Positions 37,117 through 45,767 of a stretch of 64,000 nucleotides of DNA are shown piece by piece. Below the pieces are notes generated by a model. That model was not told the DNA's origin and searched no databases. It saw only the letters and a program-made list of their open reading frames with translations. Each line of letters opens with the position of its first letter. The first letter of the stretch is position 1. The stretch is from Sutterella sp. (GTDB lineage: Bacteria; Pseudomonadota; Gammaproteobacteria; Burkholderiales; Burkholderiaceae_F): positions 1-64,000 of the forward strand of contig JAGBFJ010000008.1 in NCBI GenBank assembly GCA_017936545.1, read 5' to 3'. The position numbers were made by a program, and so were the translations under genes.

Positions 37117-37467
37117 TTACTTCACGAGGCGGATCTTTTCCGCATCGATGCGAAGCTCTTCAAAGGGCACGAAGTACGCACGGCCGAGAACTTCGTACGT
37201 GTCTTCCTTCGTGATCGTCATGCGGGAATGCAGTTCGCGGGGAAGCGTGACCTGAATAGTGCCGGTGGCGTCCTTGAGCTCATAGACGTCCGCATCCGTC
37301 GTCTTGACGAGATGACCCGTCAGCAGGACGAATTCGTCCGCCTTGACGTTTTTCTGCGCCGCAGCGACAGTTTCAAAGGAGATGAAGGCGTGGTTGACCG
37401 TGACCTCCGCCTGTGCCGCCGCCATCACGGCGGTGAGGGCGGCGCCGAGGATGAATTTTCCGAACAT
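37117..37467 (-). CDS. Periplasmic OB-fold (BOF/YgiW-type) protein
   Basis: A 116-residue exported protein: signal peptide MFGKFILGAALTAVMAAAQA, then the bacterial OB-fold pattern KADEFVLLTGHLVKTTDADVYELKDATGTIQVTLP...YEVLGRAYFVPFEELRIDAEKIRLV. YgiW/YdeI relatives are linked to stress tolerance and cationic-peptide resistance; the ligand is unclear. GGAAG precedes the ATG. It stands alone. Confidence 0.85.
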   Translation of the reverse strand: MFGKFILGAALTAVMAAAQAEVTVNHAFISFETVAAAQKNVKADEFVLLTGHLVKTTDADVYELKDATGTIQVTLPRELHSRMTITKEDTYEVLGRAYFVPFEELRIDAEKIRLVK

Positions 37468-37740
37468 TTTGATTCTTCCGTTGTTATGACCTACCGGACA
37501 AGCGTTCTTCAGGTGAACGTCTTTTTTCCAGAAGCCGGGATTTTGAGCCCAAACAAATGTAACGGCGTGAAAAACCCTTTGCCTTGGCGCAAAAAGGCCG
37601 CATTTTTTCTCGCCCCCGAATGCCGAAGGTTAAGAAAAACGGCGTTTTGCGACTTCCTGCGCCTGCTGTGCTATCGTTCTCTGCATTTCAGACATACCGC
37701 CGCACGCCTCACTGCGGCAGACATCAAATACGGAGAACTC

Positions 37741-38172
37741 ATGTCGAAAAAGCTGCTTGCGGCGCTGCCCTGCGCCGCCCTTCTCGCCGCCTGCACCGTC
37801 ACCGACGGAACGCCCGCCGGCAAGGCTCCCGATCTTGCGGGCCGCTCTCTGATGTGGGCCGAAGGCGCCAATGAAGACTGCGAAGTGCCGCCCAACATCG
37901 AATTCGGCGCCGACGGACGCATTTCCGGCATGGCCGGCTGCAACCGCATGCTGGGCACCTGGGCGCTCGACGGAAAGAAGATCGACCTTTCGAAGCTCGG
38001 CGCCACGCGCCGCATGTGCGGTCCGAAGATCATGGCCGTCGAAGACGCCTTCTTCCAGCGTCTCGGACGCACCGTCTTCATGACGGCCGACGGCGACAAG
38101 GTCCTCTGCTGGGATGCCGAAGGCAAACTCGTCATGACGCTTGTTCCGGAAGCCGCCGGCACCTGCCAGTAA
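37741..38172 (+). CDS. META/HslJ-domain lipoprotein
   Basis: A 143-residue lipoprotein: signal with lipobox LLAAC (MSKKLLAALPCAALLAAC), then a META-type domain recognised by PNIEFGADGRISGMAGCNRMLGTWALDGKKIDLSKLGATRRMCGPKIMAVEDAFFQRL. HslJ-type proteins are linked to heat-inducible novobiocin resistance in E. coli; the molecular role is unknown. GGAG sits 5 bases before the ATG. It converges with polA, sharing a terminator. Confidence 0.85.
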   Translation: MSKKLLAALPCAALLAACTVTDGTPAGKAPDLAGRSLMWAEGANEDCEVPPNIEFGADGRISGMAGCNRMLGTWALDGKKIDLSKLGATRRMCGPKIMAVEDAFFQRLGRTVFMTADGDKVLCWDAEGKLVMTLVPEAAGTCQ

Positions 38173-38193
38173 GCGTCAAATCCGGTCTTTGAA

Positions 38194-38228
38194 AAAGCCT
38201 CCGACGGCATCGCTGCCTCGGAGGCTTT
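38194..38228. terminator. Bidirectional terminator between the META lipoprotein gene and polA
   Basis: Perfect 11-bp stem AAAGCCTCCGA (38194-38204) with TCGGAGGCTTT (38218-38228), A run before and a CTTTTC tail after. Confidence 0.85.
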
Positions 38229-38255
38229 CGTCTTTTCGGAACACCCGGGCGAGCC

Positions 38256-41072
38256 TCAGTGCGCTTCCTCCCAGCTGGCGCCGACGCCGACTTCCGCCAG
38301 CAGCGGTACGGCAAGATCCGCCGCCTCCGCCATCAGACGGGGCACTTCGGTCTTCACCAGTTCCGCCTCGTCGGCAGGCACTTCGAGAATCAGTTCGTCG
38401 TGAACCTGAAGGATGAGCTTCGTGCGAAGCCCCTTCTCGGCAAGCCAGCGGTCGACGCTGATCATCGCCTTCTTGATGAGGTCGGCGGCCGTTCCCTGCA
38501 TCGGCGCATTGATGGCCGCGCGTTCGGCAGCCGCCTGCGCCGGCTTTTTGGAACTTGCAATTTCAGGAATCCAGAGCCGGCGGCCGAAGACCGTCTCCAC
38601 GTAGCCGCGCTCGTGCGCCTCGGCGCGCTTTTCCTCCATGTAGCGCCGGACGCCGGGATAACGCGTGAAATAGGCGTCGATGTACTGAGCGGCCACCCGG
38701 CGGTCGATGCCGAGATTCTGCGCCAGACCGAAGGCGCTCATGCCGTAGATCAGACCGAAGTTGATGACCTTGGCCATGCGGCGTTCGTCGGGCGTCACGT
38801 CTTCGGGCGCACGGCCGAACACTTCGGCCGCCGTCGCACGGTGAATGTCCTCGCCGCGGGCGAAGGCATTGAGAAGGCCCGGATCCTTCGAGAGGTGCGC
38901 CATGATGCGAAGCTCGATCTGCGAATAGTCAGCAGAGATGATGACGCATCCCTCTTCGGCGACGAAGGACTCGCGGATCTGACGGCCTTCGGCCGTGCGC
39001 ACGGGAATGTTCTGCAGGTTCGGATCCGAGCTTGCAAGACGTCCCGTGACGGCGATGGCCTGACCGAAGGTCGTGTGCACGCGGCCGTCCTTCGGATCCG
39101 CCATGCGGGGCAGCTTGTCCAGATAGGTGCTCTTCAGCTTCGTCAGACGGCGGTGTTCGAGAATCACCTTCGGGAGCGGATAATCAAGAGCAAGCTCCGT
39201 CAGAACTTCTTCGTCGGTCGACGGCGTGCCGGAGCTCGTCTTCTTGACGACCGGAATTCCGAGTTCGGTAAAGAGCACCTGAGCGAGCTGCTTCGGACTC
39301 GACAGATTGAAGTCGTGCCCGGCAAGCTTTACGGCTTCGCGGCCGAGCTCGTCGACGCGCACGCCGAGTGCTTCGCCCTGCTGAGCCAGACGGAAGGCAT
39401 CGATCGCCACGCCGGCATCCTCCATTCGGGCCAGCACGCCGAGAAGCGGCTGTTCGAACTCGCCGTAGATCACGGAGAGCGAGGGATCATCCTCCAGCCG
39501 AGACAGAAGGACGGAGGAAAGGGCACGGACGGACGAGGCTTCCTCGGCCATGAGCTTTAGCACAGACGCCGGATCGCCCTCCGAGGCGGACACCGCCTTG
39601 GCACCGCGGCCGAACACGTCCTCCCGGGTCGGAATAGGACGGGAAAGATTTCGCATCACCAGAGGCTTCAGGTCGTGCTTCAGGTGCGCCTCGAGCACGT
39701 AGCTCATCAGCATCGTGTCGTCGAGCCGGCCGCGCATCGTCACGCCCTGGGAACGGAAGACGTGCCATAGGGTCTTGGCATCGTGCGCGACCTTGCCGGC
39801 CTCGCTTTCGAGCCATGGCTTCAGCGCCTCGAGCACGAGCTCCGCGCTCATCGCCCCCGAACAGTGAACGGCAAACACGTCCTTGGGCGTCAGCGCGATG
39901 CCGAGCGCAACCAGCCTGGCATGGCGCGGATCTCCGTCCCAGACGGCGGAAAGGCCGACGGGAAGACGGCGGTCTTCGTCAAGCAGCCGGTCCGCCAGCG
40001 CACGAAGGTCACCTTCGGAGGCGATCTCCGCAAAAGGCAGATCGTCGGGTGGCGTCAGCACCGACACGGTCTGCTTGATGACGTTGGGCGCAGGCGGCTC
40101 CTTCCCTTCGGCGCTCTTTTCGGGCGCAGTCGGCCGGCCGCCGACTGGTTCGCCGAAAAGACTGGCCTGCGGACCATCGGCACGGGCGGTTTCCGTCTGC
40201 ACGTCGGGCGTCAGTCCGCCCGGCGCGGCGCGCTTGAGCGTCGCCGGCGACATCTCCCAGCGGCGGCAGAATTCCGAGACGGCGCGCATGGACGCCGGTG
40301 CAACGACCAGCTTTTCCGGCTCAGTGCCTTCGGGCAGCTCGCACGTGCGGCAGATCGTCACCAGCCGGCGGGCGTCGTCCAGAAATGCCAGACCGGCGCG
40401 CAGATTTTCACCGATCTTGCCGCCGACATCAAAGGCATGCTCGCGAACGCCGTCGAGCGAACCGTATTCGGAAATCCACTTCGCCGCCGTCTTGGGCCCG
40501 CACTTCTCAATGCCGGGCACGTTGTCCACCTTGTCGCCCATCAGCGAAAGGAAGTCGATCATGCGTTCGGGCGGCACGCCGTACTTTTCAATCACGCCGT
40601 CGCGGTCGTAGAACTTCGTGTTCATCGTGTTGAGAAGCACGATGTCGTCGTCGACGAGCTGCGCCATGTCCTTGTCGCCCGTCGCGATGATGATCTTCAT
40701 GCCGGCCGCGCGGGCCTTTTCGGCGATCGTCGCGATCACGTCGTCGGCCTCCACGCCCGAGACAGAAATCAGCGGCCAGCCGAGATCGCGGAGCGCCTTC
40801 TGGAGCGGCTCGATCTGCACGCGCAGATCGTCCGGCATCGGCGGACGGTTGGTCTTGTAAGCGGGATACATCTCGTGGCGGAAGGTCTTCCCCGGCGCGT
40901 CGAAGATGATGGCCGCCAGATCGGGCCTCGCCAGATTCCAGACCTTGCCGAGCATGCCGAAAAAGCCTCTCATGGCTCCCGTCGGCTCGCCGCCGCTCGT
41001 GCGCAGATCAGGGAGCCCGTGAAAGGCGCGAAAGAGATAGTTGGAGCCGTCGATGAGAAGAAGCTTGGACAT
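38256..41072 (-). CDS. polA: DNA polymerase I (proofreading domain degenerate)
   Basis: Replication and repair polymerase, 938 residues. The N-terminal 5' nuclease domain is intact (LLIDGSNYLFRAFHGLP, ATGDKDMAQLVDD, SLMGDKVDNVPGIEKCGPKTA). The C-terminal polymerase has motif A DYSQIELRIMAHLS, motif B with RRMAKVINFGLIYGMSAFGLA, and motif C VHDELILEVP. The middle 3'-5' exonuclease domain is present but lacks catalytic residues: where E. coli has the DxE of FDTETD this protein has VGLSAVWDG, and the later Asp of NLKYD reads AHDAKTLW. It should polymerise and nick-translate but probably not proofread. Divergent from the DUF2782-like gene. Confidence 0.96.
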   Translation of the reverse strand: MSKLLLIDGSNYLFRAFHGLPDLRTSGGEPTGAMRGFFGMLGKVWNLARPDLAAIIFDAPGKTFRHEMYPAYKTNRPPMPDDLRVQIEPLQKALRDLGWPLISVSGVEADDVIATIAEKARAAGMKIIIATGDKDMAQLVDDDIVLLNTMNTKFYDRDGVIEKYGVPPERMIDFLSLMGDKVDNVPGIEKCGPKTAAKWISEYGSLDGVREHAFDVGGKIGENLRAGLAFLDDARRLVTICRTCELPEGTEPEKLVVAPASMRAVSEFCRRWEMSPATLKRAAPGGLTPDVQTETARADGPQASLFGEPVGGRPTAPEKSAEGKEPPAPNVIKQTVSVLTPPDDLPFAEIASEGDLRALADRLLDEDRRLPVGLSAVWDGDPRHARLVALGIALTPKDVFAVHCSGAMSAELVLEALKPWLESEAGKVAHDAKTLWHVFRSQGVTMRGRLDDTMLMSYVLEAHLKHDLKPLVMRNLSRPIPTREDVFGRGAKAVSASEGDPASVLKLMAEEASSVRALSSVLLSRLEDDPSLSVIYGEFEQPLLGVLARMEDAGVAIDAFRLAQQGEALGVRVDELGREAVKLAGHDFNLSSPKQLAQVLFTELGIPVVKKTSSGTPSTDEEVLTELALDYPLPKVILEHRRLTKLKSTYLDKLPRMADPKDGRVHTTFGQAIAVTGRLASSDPNLQNIPVRTAEGRQIRESFVAEEGCVIISADYSQIELRIMAHLSKDPGLLNAFARGEDIHRATAAEVFGRAPEDVTPDERRMAKVINFGLIYGMSAFGLAQNLGIDRRVAAQYIDAYFTRYPGVRRYMEEKRAEAHERGYVETVFGRRLWIPEIASSKKPAQAAAERAAINAPMQGTAADLIKKAMISVDRWLAEKGLRTKLILQVHDELILEVPADEAELVKTEVPRLMAEAADLAVPLLAEVGVGASWEEAH

Positions 41073-41352
41073 GTGAAGGACCGTTCGAACACAAAAATCA
41101 GAGTGCCCTAAGCATAGCCCAAAACCGCCGTCCCAAACGCCGGTCCCTGCGGATGCCCGACCGCCTCAAACGGGCGTCCCGGCGTGGGGGAAAGCGCCCC
41201 GGAAGCGTTCGGAATTCATTCGTCCGAATCCGTCACGGCCGGCGGTTCCGCCCATTTTTTCCCGCCTCCCGGAGCGTCCGGCGTGGCACAATAGACTCAG
41301 AGAGAACCGCCCGTCCGGCGCCCTGAACCGCCTGCGGGCGAAGGAGTGACAC

Positions 41353-41781
41353 ATGAAAACGAACGTTCTGACCGCCCTCTGTCTGACGGCTTTTGCCGCT
41401 GCCGCGCTCGCCTCGCCGCTCGAAGCGCCGCCTCCCTATGCCGGCGACGTCAAGCCCGCGCCTGCTGCCGCCGAACCTGCGCCCAGAGCGCAGGCCCCCC
41501 GTCCGCGCGAAGGCAATCCACTGCTGCCGAGCGAACAGGACATGAAGAAGGCCCGCGAAGAGCGCGAACACGGCAAGATCCCGCCGAAATACGAGAAGCA
41601 GACCAAGATCGAAGCCGTGCGCGACCAGAACAACCACGTCACCGAATACGTCGTGACGCCCGGAAGCACGCAGATTCCGTACCGCATTGAAAACCAGGCG
41701 GACCGTCCGATCGACTCCACGCCGGGCGGCAATTCGAAGAGCACGCTCGGAACCACCAAATTCATCGAGATCGGATGGTAA
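41353..41781 (+). CDS. Secreted DUF2782-like protein
   Basis: A 142-residue exported protein with a signal peptide (MKTNVLTALCLTAFAAAALA), a Pro/Ala-rich segment and a conserved-looking C-terminal part (IEAVRDQNNHVTEYVVTPGSTQIPYRIENQ...TTKFIEIGW). The pattern charged-strand/EYxV.../ending in an aromatic strand, and the location next to polA, resemble DUF2782 proteins, whose role is unknown. AAGGAG sits six bases before the ATG. I am sure it is a gene, less sure of the family. Confidence 0.72.
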   Translation: MKTNVLTALCLTAFAAAALASPLEAPPPYAGDVKPAPAAAEPAPRAQAPRPREGNPLLPSEQDMKKAREEREHGKIPPKYEKQTKIEAVRDQNNHVTEYVVTPGSTQIPYRIENQADRPIDSTPGGNSKSTLGTTKFIEIGW

Positions 41782-41819
41782 GATAGCGCTCCTTCCTTTT
41801 TCGTCGATCTGATTCCGAT

Positions 41820-42599
41820 ATGGCTCAGCCCGTTACGGCCGCGAGCGGCTGGCGCTGGTTCCTCGAGGGCGTCCGCGCCCTCAGGATGCAGCCCCTGGCG
41901 CTCACCGGCATTGTTGTTTTTTATATTCTTATCAGCGGCCTGCTCTCGAGCATGCCCTTCATCGGCACGATGGCCGCGGCCGTCTGGATGCCGTTCGGCG
42001 CCGTGCTCGTCGGCTTTGCTGCGCGCGACACGCTCGCGGGCCGCACGCCCGTCTACGGCACCTTCGTCGCCGCCTTCCGCAAGCAGGGAATGCGCCTTCG
42101 CCTCATCGGCACCGGTCTCATCAGCGCGGCCTGCATGGAAGTAATCATGCTCATCTTCCAGCTCCTCTCGAAAGCGTCGATCGCCCAGTGGGAAATCAGC
42201 GAAAAGGGGATCAGCATCAGCTCCGTCGTCGACAATCTGCCGGTGACGGGCCTCATCGTGTCCGTCGTGCTGTACGTGCCGCTTCTGATGGCCACGCTCT
42301 TTGCGCCGCTCCTTATTGCGGACGCCGGTCAGGGCATCGGCAAGAGCTTCTTCTATTCCTTCTTCGGCATTCTGAGAAAGTTCGCCGCCTGCTTCACGGC
42401 GGGCGCGGTCATCATGGGCGTCACGGCGATCTCGGGCTTTGCGGTCAACGCGCTCTTCTTCTCGCTCGGCATCGGAAGCTCGTTCGCCTATGCGGCCCCG
42501 CTCTTCGTCGTCGTGCTGTCGACGATTTCTCAGGCGATGGTCTGGCCGATGTACCGGGATCTTTTCGGCGTGAAGAATCTTTTCGACACGCTCGACTGA
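41820..42599 (+). CDS. BPSS1780-like integral membrane protein
   Basis: A 259-residue inner-membrane protein with about six hydrophobic segments (ALTGIVVFYILISGLLSSM; AAAVWMPFGAVLVGFAA; LIVSVVLYVPLLMATLFAPLLI; others). The N-terminal GWRWFLEGVRALRMQPLAL, a Trp-rich amphipathic lead-in to the first helix, resembles the BPSS1780 family common in Burkholderiales, function unknown. It follows the DUF2782-like gene by 38 bases and may be co-transcribed. The ribosome-binding site is weak. Confidence 0.75.
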   Translation: MAQPVTAASGWRWFLEGVRALRMQPLALTGIVVFYILISGLLSSMPFIGTMAAAVWMPFGAVLVGFAARDTLAGRTPVYGTFVAAFRKQGMRLRLIGTGLISAACMEVIMLIFQLLSKASIAQWEISEKGISISSVVDNLPVTGLIVSVVLYVPLLMATLFAPLLIADAGQGIGKSFFYSFFGILRKFAACFTAGAVIMGVTAISGFAVNALFFSLGIGSSFAYAAPLFVVVLSTISQAMVWPMYRDLFGVKNLFDTLD

Positions 42600-42618
42600 G
42601 CGCAGAAAGCACCTTCAG

Positions 42619-42645
42619 AGGGCGGCCCGCCGGCCGCCCTTTCTC
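42619..42645 (+). terminator. Terminator after the BPSS1780-like gene
   Basis: AGGGCGGC (42619-42626) pairs with GCCGCCCT (42633-42640), followed by TTCTCCTTCTTT. It converges with dinB. Confidence 0.6.
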
Positions 42646-42658
42646 CTTCTTTATCCCG

Positions 42659-43741
42659 CTAGTCTTCGAAAAGCGAGGGCTCCGAGGCATGCCTCAGCGA
42701 CTCGGCGGGCGAACTCACGGTGAGGCCGAGCAGACGGATGCCGCGCGACGGAATCGCGACACCGGCCAGCAGCTTTTCGGCATCGTTCAGAATCTGAACC
42801 GCGTCGCGGTAGGGCCTTTCAGAAGTCATGCTCCGCGTCCGGGTCGTGAAGTCGAAGCTTCGAACCTTGAGCGTAAGAGTGCAGCCGGAAAAATCCGCCT
42901 TATCGAGACGCACCAACAGTTCGTCGGCCAAACTGCGGAGCACGGCGACGATTTCGCCCGCACCCCGCAGATCCCGGCTGAAGGTCTCCTCGCAGCCGAC
43001 GCTCTTGCGTTCGCGCACGGCCCTGACCGGACGGCGGTCGATGCCCCGCACAAACTGATAAAGCGTCCAGCCGAAGGTTCCGAAATGCCGTCGCAGTTCG
43101 GAAAGCGGCATGGCTCTGAGCTCGGGCGCGCGGTAGATCCCGAGCTCGTGAAGTCTGGCGGCCGTCGCCGGTCCGACGCCCCAGAAGAGCTCGACGGGCA
43201 GCCGGTCGATGAATTCCAGCGCGCGGTCCGGATGGATCGTGCAGAGTCCGTCGGGCTTACGCCAGTCGGATGCAATTTTGGCGAGAAACTTGTTGTAGGA
43301 CACGCCGGCACTCGCCACGAGACCGAGTTCCGTGCGGATGTCGTGCTTGATGGCACGGGCGACGTCGACGCCGAGCGCCAGTCCGGCCTTGTTGACGGTG
43401 ACGTCGAGAAATGCCTCGTCAAGGCTGATGGGCTCGATGATGTCGGTATAGCGCCGGAAGATTGCGTGGATGCTTCTGGAAACCGCCTTGTAATGGCTCA
43501 TCCGGCCTTCGACAAAGATCAGACCGGGACAGAGTTCTCTGGCGCGGGCGCTCGGCATGGCGCTTCTGACGCCGAAGCGCCTTGCTTCATAGCTGGCGGT
43601 TGCAACGACGCCGCGGCCTTCGGCATGACCGACTGCGATCGGTCTGCCGCGAAGTTCGGGGCGGTCGCGCTGCTCGACGGACGCATAGAAGGCGTCCATG
43701 TCGATATGGACCACCTTTCTTGAGACGTCGCGAACGAGCAT
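42659..43741 (-). CDS. dinB: DNA polymerase IV (DinB)
   Basis: Y-family translesion polymerase. Catalytic motifs VVHIDMDAFYASVEQRDRPELRGRPIAVG and ISLDEAFLDVT carry the metal-binding Asp/Glu residues; HhH motifs and the little-finger domain follow (GVGPATAARLHELGI). I prefer the start at 43741 (MLVRDVSRKVVHIDMD, 360 residues), since AGGA lies 5 bases upstream; the frame stays open to an ATG at 43819 without a ribosome-binding site. No LexA box was recognised upstream. Confidence 0.95.
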   Translation of the reverse strand: MLVRDVSRKVVHIDMDAFYASVEQRDRPELRGRPIAVGHAEGRGVVATASYEARRFGVRSAMPSARARELCPGLIFVEGRMSHYKAVSRSIHAIFRRYTDIIEPISLDEAFLDVTVNKAGLALGVDVARAIKHDIRTELGLVASAGVSYNKFLAKIASDWRKPDGLCTIHPDRALEFIDRLPVELFWGVGPATAARLHELGIYRAPELRAMPLSELRRHFGTFGWTLYQFVRGIDRRPVRAVRERKSVGCEETFSRDLRGAGEIVAVLRSLADELLVRLDKADFSGCTLTLKVRSFDFTTRTRSMTSERPYRDAVQILNDAEKLLAGVAIPSRGIRLLGLTVSSPAESLRHASEPSLFED

Positions 43742-43967
43742 CAGTCCTTCGTCCTCATTCGGAACGGGACCGCCCGATGCGGACGCTGCGCTGCCGGCGC
43801 ATGGATTCTTTTCGGTCATGCGGGCATTTTACTGGGCGGACGCAGAACGCACATCGGGGCTCACAGTGCAATCTGATCGGCGGGACGGCGCTGAAACCAG
43901 CTGAAAAGGACTACAATTCAAGTTTCACCCGTTTCGGGTCACCCAACTTAGACAGGAGTCTCTTCTA

Positions 43968-44291
43968 ATGCCCCACGTTGTATGTGAAGCCTGCATTGGC
44001 TGCAAGCGTACGGACTGTGTCGACGTCTGCCCGGTGGACTGCTTCCGCGAAGGGCCGAATTTTCTCGTGATCGACCCCGATGAATGCATCGACTGCGCCG
44101 TCTGCATCCCCGAATGCCCTGAAGCGGCCATCTATGCCGAAGAGGACGTGCCTGAAGATCAGCAGGAATTCATCGCGCTCAACGCCGAGCTCGCCCGCGA
44201 ATGGCCGTCGATCACCCGCCGCAAGCCCGCTCCCGATGATGCGGATCAGTGGCGCGGTGTCAAGGGCAAGATCCAGTTCCTCAAGCGCTGA
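43968..44291 (+). CDS. fdxA: Seven-iron ferredoxin FdxA
   Basis: A 107-residue ferredoxin starting [26 protein letters not shown] with a second cluster motif [12 protein letters not shown], and the long C-terminal extension ([22 protein letters not shown]...) typical of FdxA, which carries one 3Fe-4S and one 4Fe-4S cluster. AGGAG precedes the ATG. It heads a small electron-transfer group with the reductase and RnfB-like genes, and has its own terminator. Confidence 0.96.
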   Translation: MPHVVCEACIGCKRTDCVDVCPVDCFREGPNFLVIDPDECIDCAVCIPECPEAAIYAEEDVPEDQQEFIALNAELAREWPSITRRKPAPDDADQWRGVKGKIQFLKR

Positions 44292-44350
44292 CCGGCCGTC
44301 CGCCGTCAGCCGCCCGCTGCGGCTTCGCACCGCAGTTCATGCCGTTCTGA

Positions 44351-44384
44351 AAGAGGTTCGCCCGTAGGAGCGGACCTCTTTTTT
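44351..44384 (+). terminator. fdxA terminator abutting the fpr start
   Basis: AAGAGGTTCGC (44351-44361) pairs with GCGGACCTCTT (44370-44380) with one G-T pair, followed directly by a T run to 44384. The first possible fpr start codon (44386) begins two bases later. Confidence 0.85.
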
Positions 44385-44397
44385 AATGCCAGAGACT

Positions 44398-45126
44398 ATG
44401 CAGACGATCACGCTTCTTGAAAACCACTCCGCAGCACCCGGACAGCATCTGCTCACGTTCACCCGTCCCGAAGGCTGGCCCTTCCGGGCCGGACAGTTCG
44501 CGCGGCTCGGTCTGTCCGAATCCGGGAGCGAACCGATTTTTCGCGCCTATTCGATCGCAGGCGCGCCGGACGAACCCGTCCTCCGTTTTCTCGTGAAGCA
44601 CGTTGAAGGCGGCGCGCTTTCGCCCCGCCTCACCTCGCTCCGGAAAGGCAGCGAAGTGCTTCTGGACGGCGATGCGCAGGGCAATCTGCTCCCTGAACGC
44701 ATTCCGGGCGGCAGCGATCTCTGGCTTTTCGCGACCGGTTCCGGACTTGCGCCCTTCCTCTCCCTGCTCTCGGACCGTAGCGCCCGCTCGGCCTGGTCCC
44801 GCACGGTGCTCGTGATCGGCGCGCGCACTCTGGCGGAAACGGAAGGCCTGAAGGCGCTGGCTCAGGAGCGTGCCGCCGAAGGCGACCTGACTCTGACCGC
44901 CGCCTCACGCGAAGACGGGCCGCTGACGGGACGTCTTCCGGCGCTTTTCGAATCGGGCGCTCTGGAAGCCGCCGCCGGTCTTGCGATCTCGCCAGAGGCA
45001 TCGCGCGTGCTGCTCTGCGGCAACCCCGACTTCATCAAAGCCATGCGGGCCCTCTTCAAGGCCCGGGGCATGGTTTCGCCGCGCTTCGGCAAACCCGGCC
45101 AGCTTCTCGTGGAATCTCTCTGGTAA
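44398..45126 (+). CDS. fpr: Ferredoxin-NADP reductase
   Basis: FAD enzyme that exchanges electrons between NADP(H) and ferredoxin. About 242 residues: FAD-binding FRAYSIAG (R-x-Y-S), NADP-binding ATGSGLAPFLSLL and VLLCGNPDFIKAM, and a C-terminal aromatic (VESLW) that stacks on the flavin, as in bacterial Fpr. The start is uncertain: ATG at 44398, or 44386 directly after the fdxA terminator; neither has a good ribosome-binding site. The first four residues of the longer version add nothing recognisable. Next to fdxA and the RnfB-like gene. Confidence 0.9.
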   Translation: MQTITLLENHSAAPGQHLLTFTRPEGWPFRAGQFARLGLSESGSEPIFRAYSIAGAPDEPVLRFLVKHVEGGALSPRLTSLRKGSEVLLDGDAQGNLLPERIPGGSDLWLFATGSGLAPFLSLLSDRSARSAWSRTVLVIGARTLAETEGLKALAQERAAEGDLTLTAASREDGPLTGRLPALFESGALEAAAGLAISPEASRVLLCGNPDFIKAMRALFKARGMVSPRFGKPGQLLVESLW

Positions 45127-45139
45127 GGAAGCTTCATCC

Positions 45140-45748
45140 ATGACCTCCGTCAGCGACATCGACGATCTTCTTCCTCAGACCCAGTGCCGCCAGTGCGGCT
45201 TCGACGGCTGTCTCGCCTATGCGCGCGCCATCGCCGAAGAGGGTGCGCCCATCAACCGCTGCGCGCCGGGCGGCGCAGCCGGCATCGCCCGTCTCGCCGC
45301 CGCCACCGGCCGGCCCGTTCTGCCGCTCGACCCTGAATTCGGCCGGGAGCTGCCCTTTGCCGTCGCCCGCATCCGGGCCGAAGAATGCATCGGCTGCGCC
45401 TGGTGCGTGCGCGCCTGCCCGACGGGCGCGATCTGCGGCGCCCCGAAGCATCTGCACGGCGTGCTCGAAGACGACTGCACGGGCTGCGCGCTCTGCCTGC
45501 CCGCCTGTCCGATGGACTGCATCGTGATGGTCGAAAACGGCCGGGAATGGACGCTTGAAGACGCTCATCGCGCCCGGGCTCTGGCTGAGCGCATGAAAAA
45601 ACGCCGCGCCGAAGACGACGCCCGCGAAAAGGCCCGGCTCGACGCCATCCGCAGCGAACAGCGTCAGCTTGAACCCGGCGCCAAAAGCGCGCTCATCGCC
45701 GACATCATGACCCGGGCCCGCGAAGCCAACCGCTCGGGCGGACGCTGA
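45140..45748 (+). CDS. rnfB: RnfB/RsxB-like iron-sulfur protein
   Basis: A 202-residue ferredoxin-like protein with the RnfB four-Cys motif near the N-terminus (CRQCGFDGCLAYARAIAEEGAPINRC) and two 4Fe-4S motifs (CIGCAWCVRACPTGA and CTGCALCLPACPMDC), followed by a charged helical tail. Unlike full RnfB it has no N-terminal membrane helix, and no rnfACDGE genes are adjacent. This stand-alone form next to nth is frequent in betaproteobacteria. AAGGAAG is 8 bases before the ATG. It may move electrons between Fpr/FdxA and an unknown partner. Confidence 0.88.
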   Translation: MTSVSDIDDLLPQTQCRQCGFDGCLAYARAIAEEGAPINRCAPGGAAGIARLAAATGRPVLPLDPEFGRELPFAVARIRAEECIGCAWCVRACPTGAICGAPKHLHGVLEDDCTGCALCLPACPMDCIVMVENGREWTLEDAHRARALAERMKKRRAEDDAREKARLDAIRSEQRQLEPGAKSALIADIMTRAREANRSGGR

Positions 45749-45767
45749 ACACCTCAGGAGACTGCAC

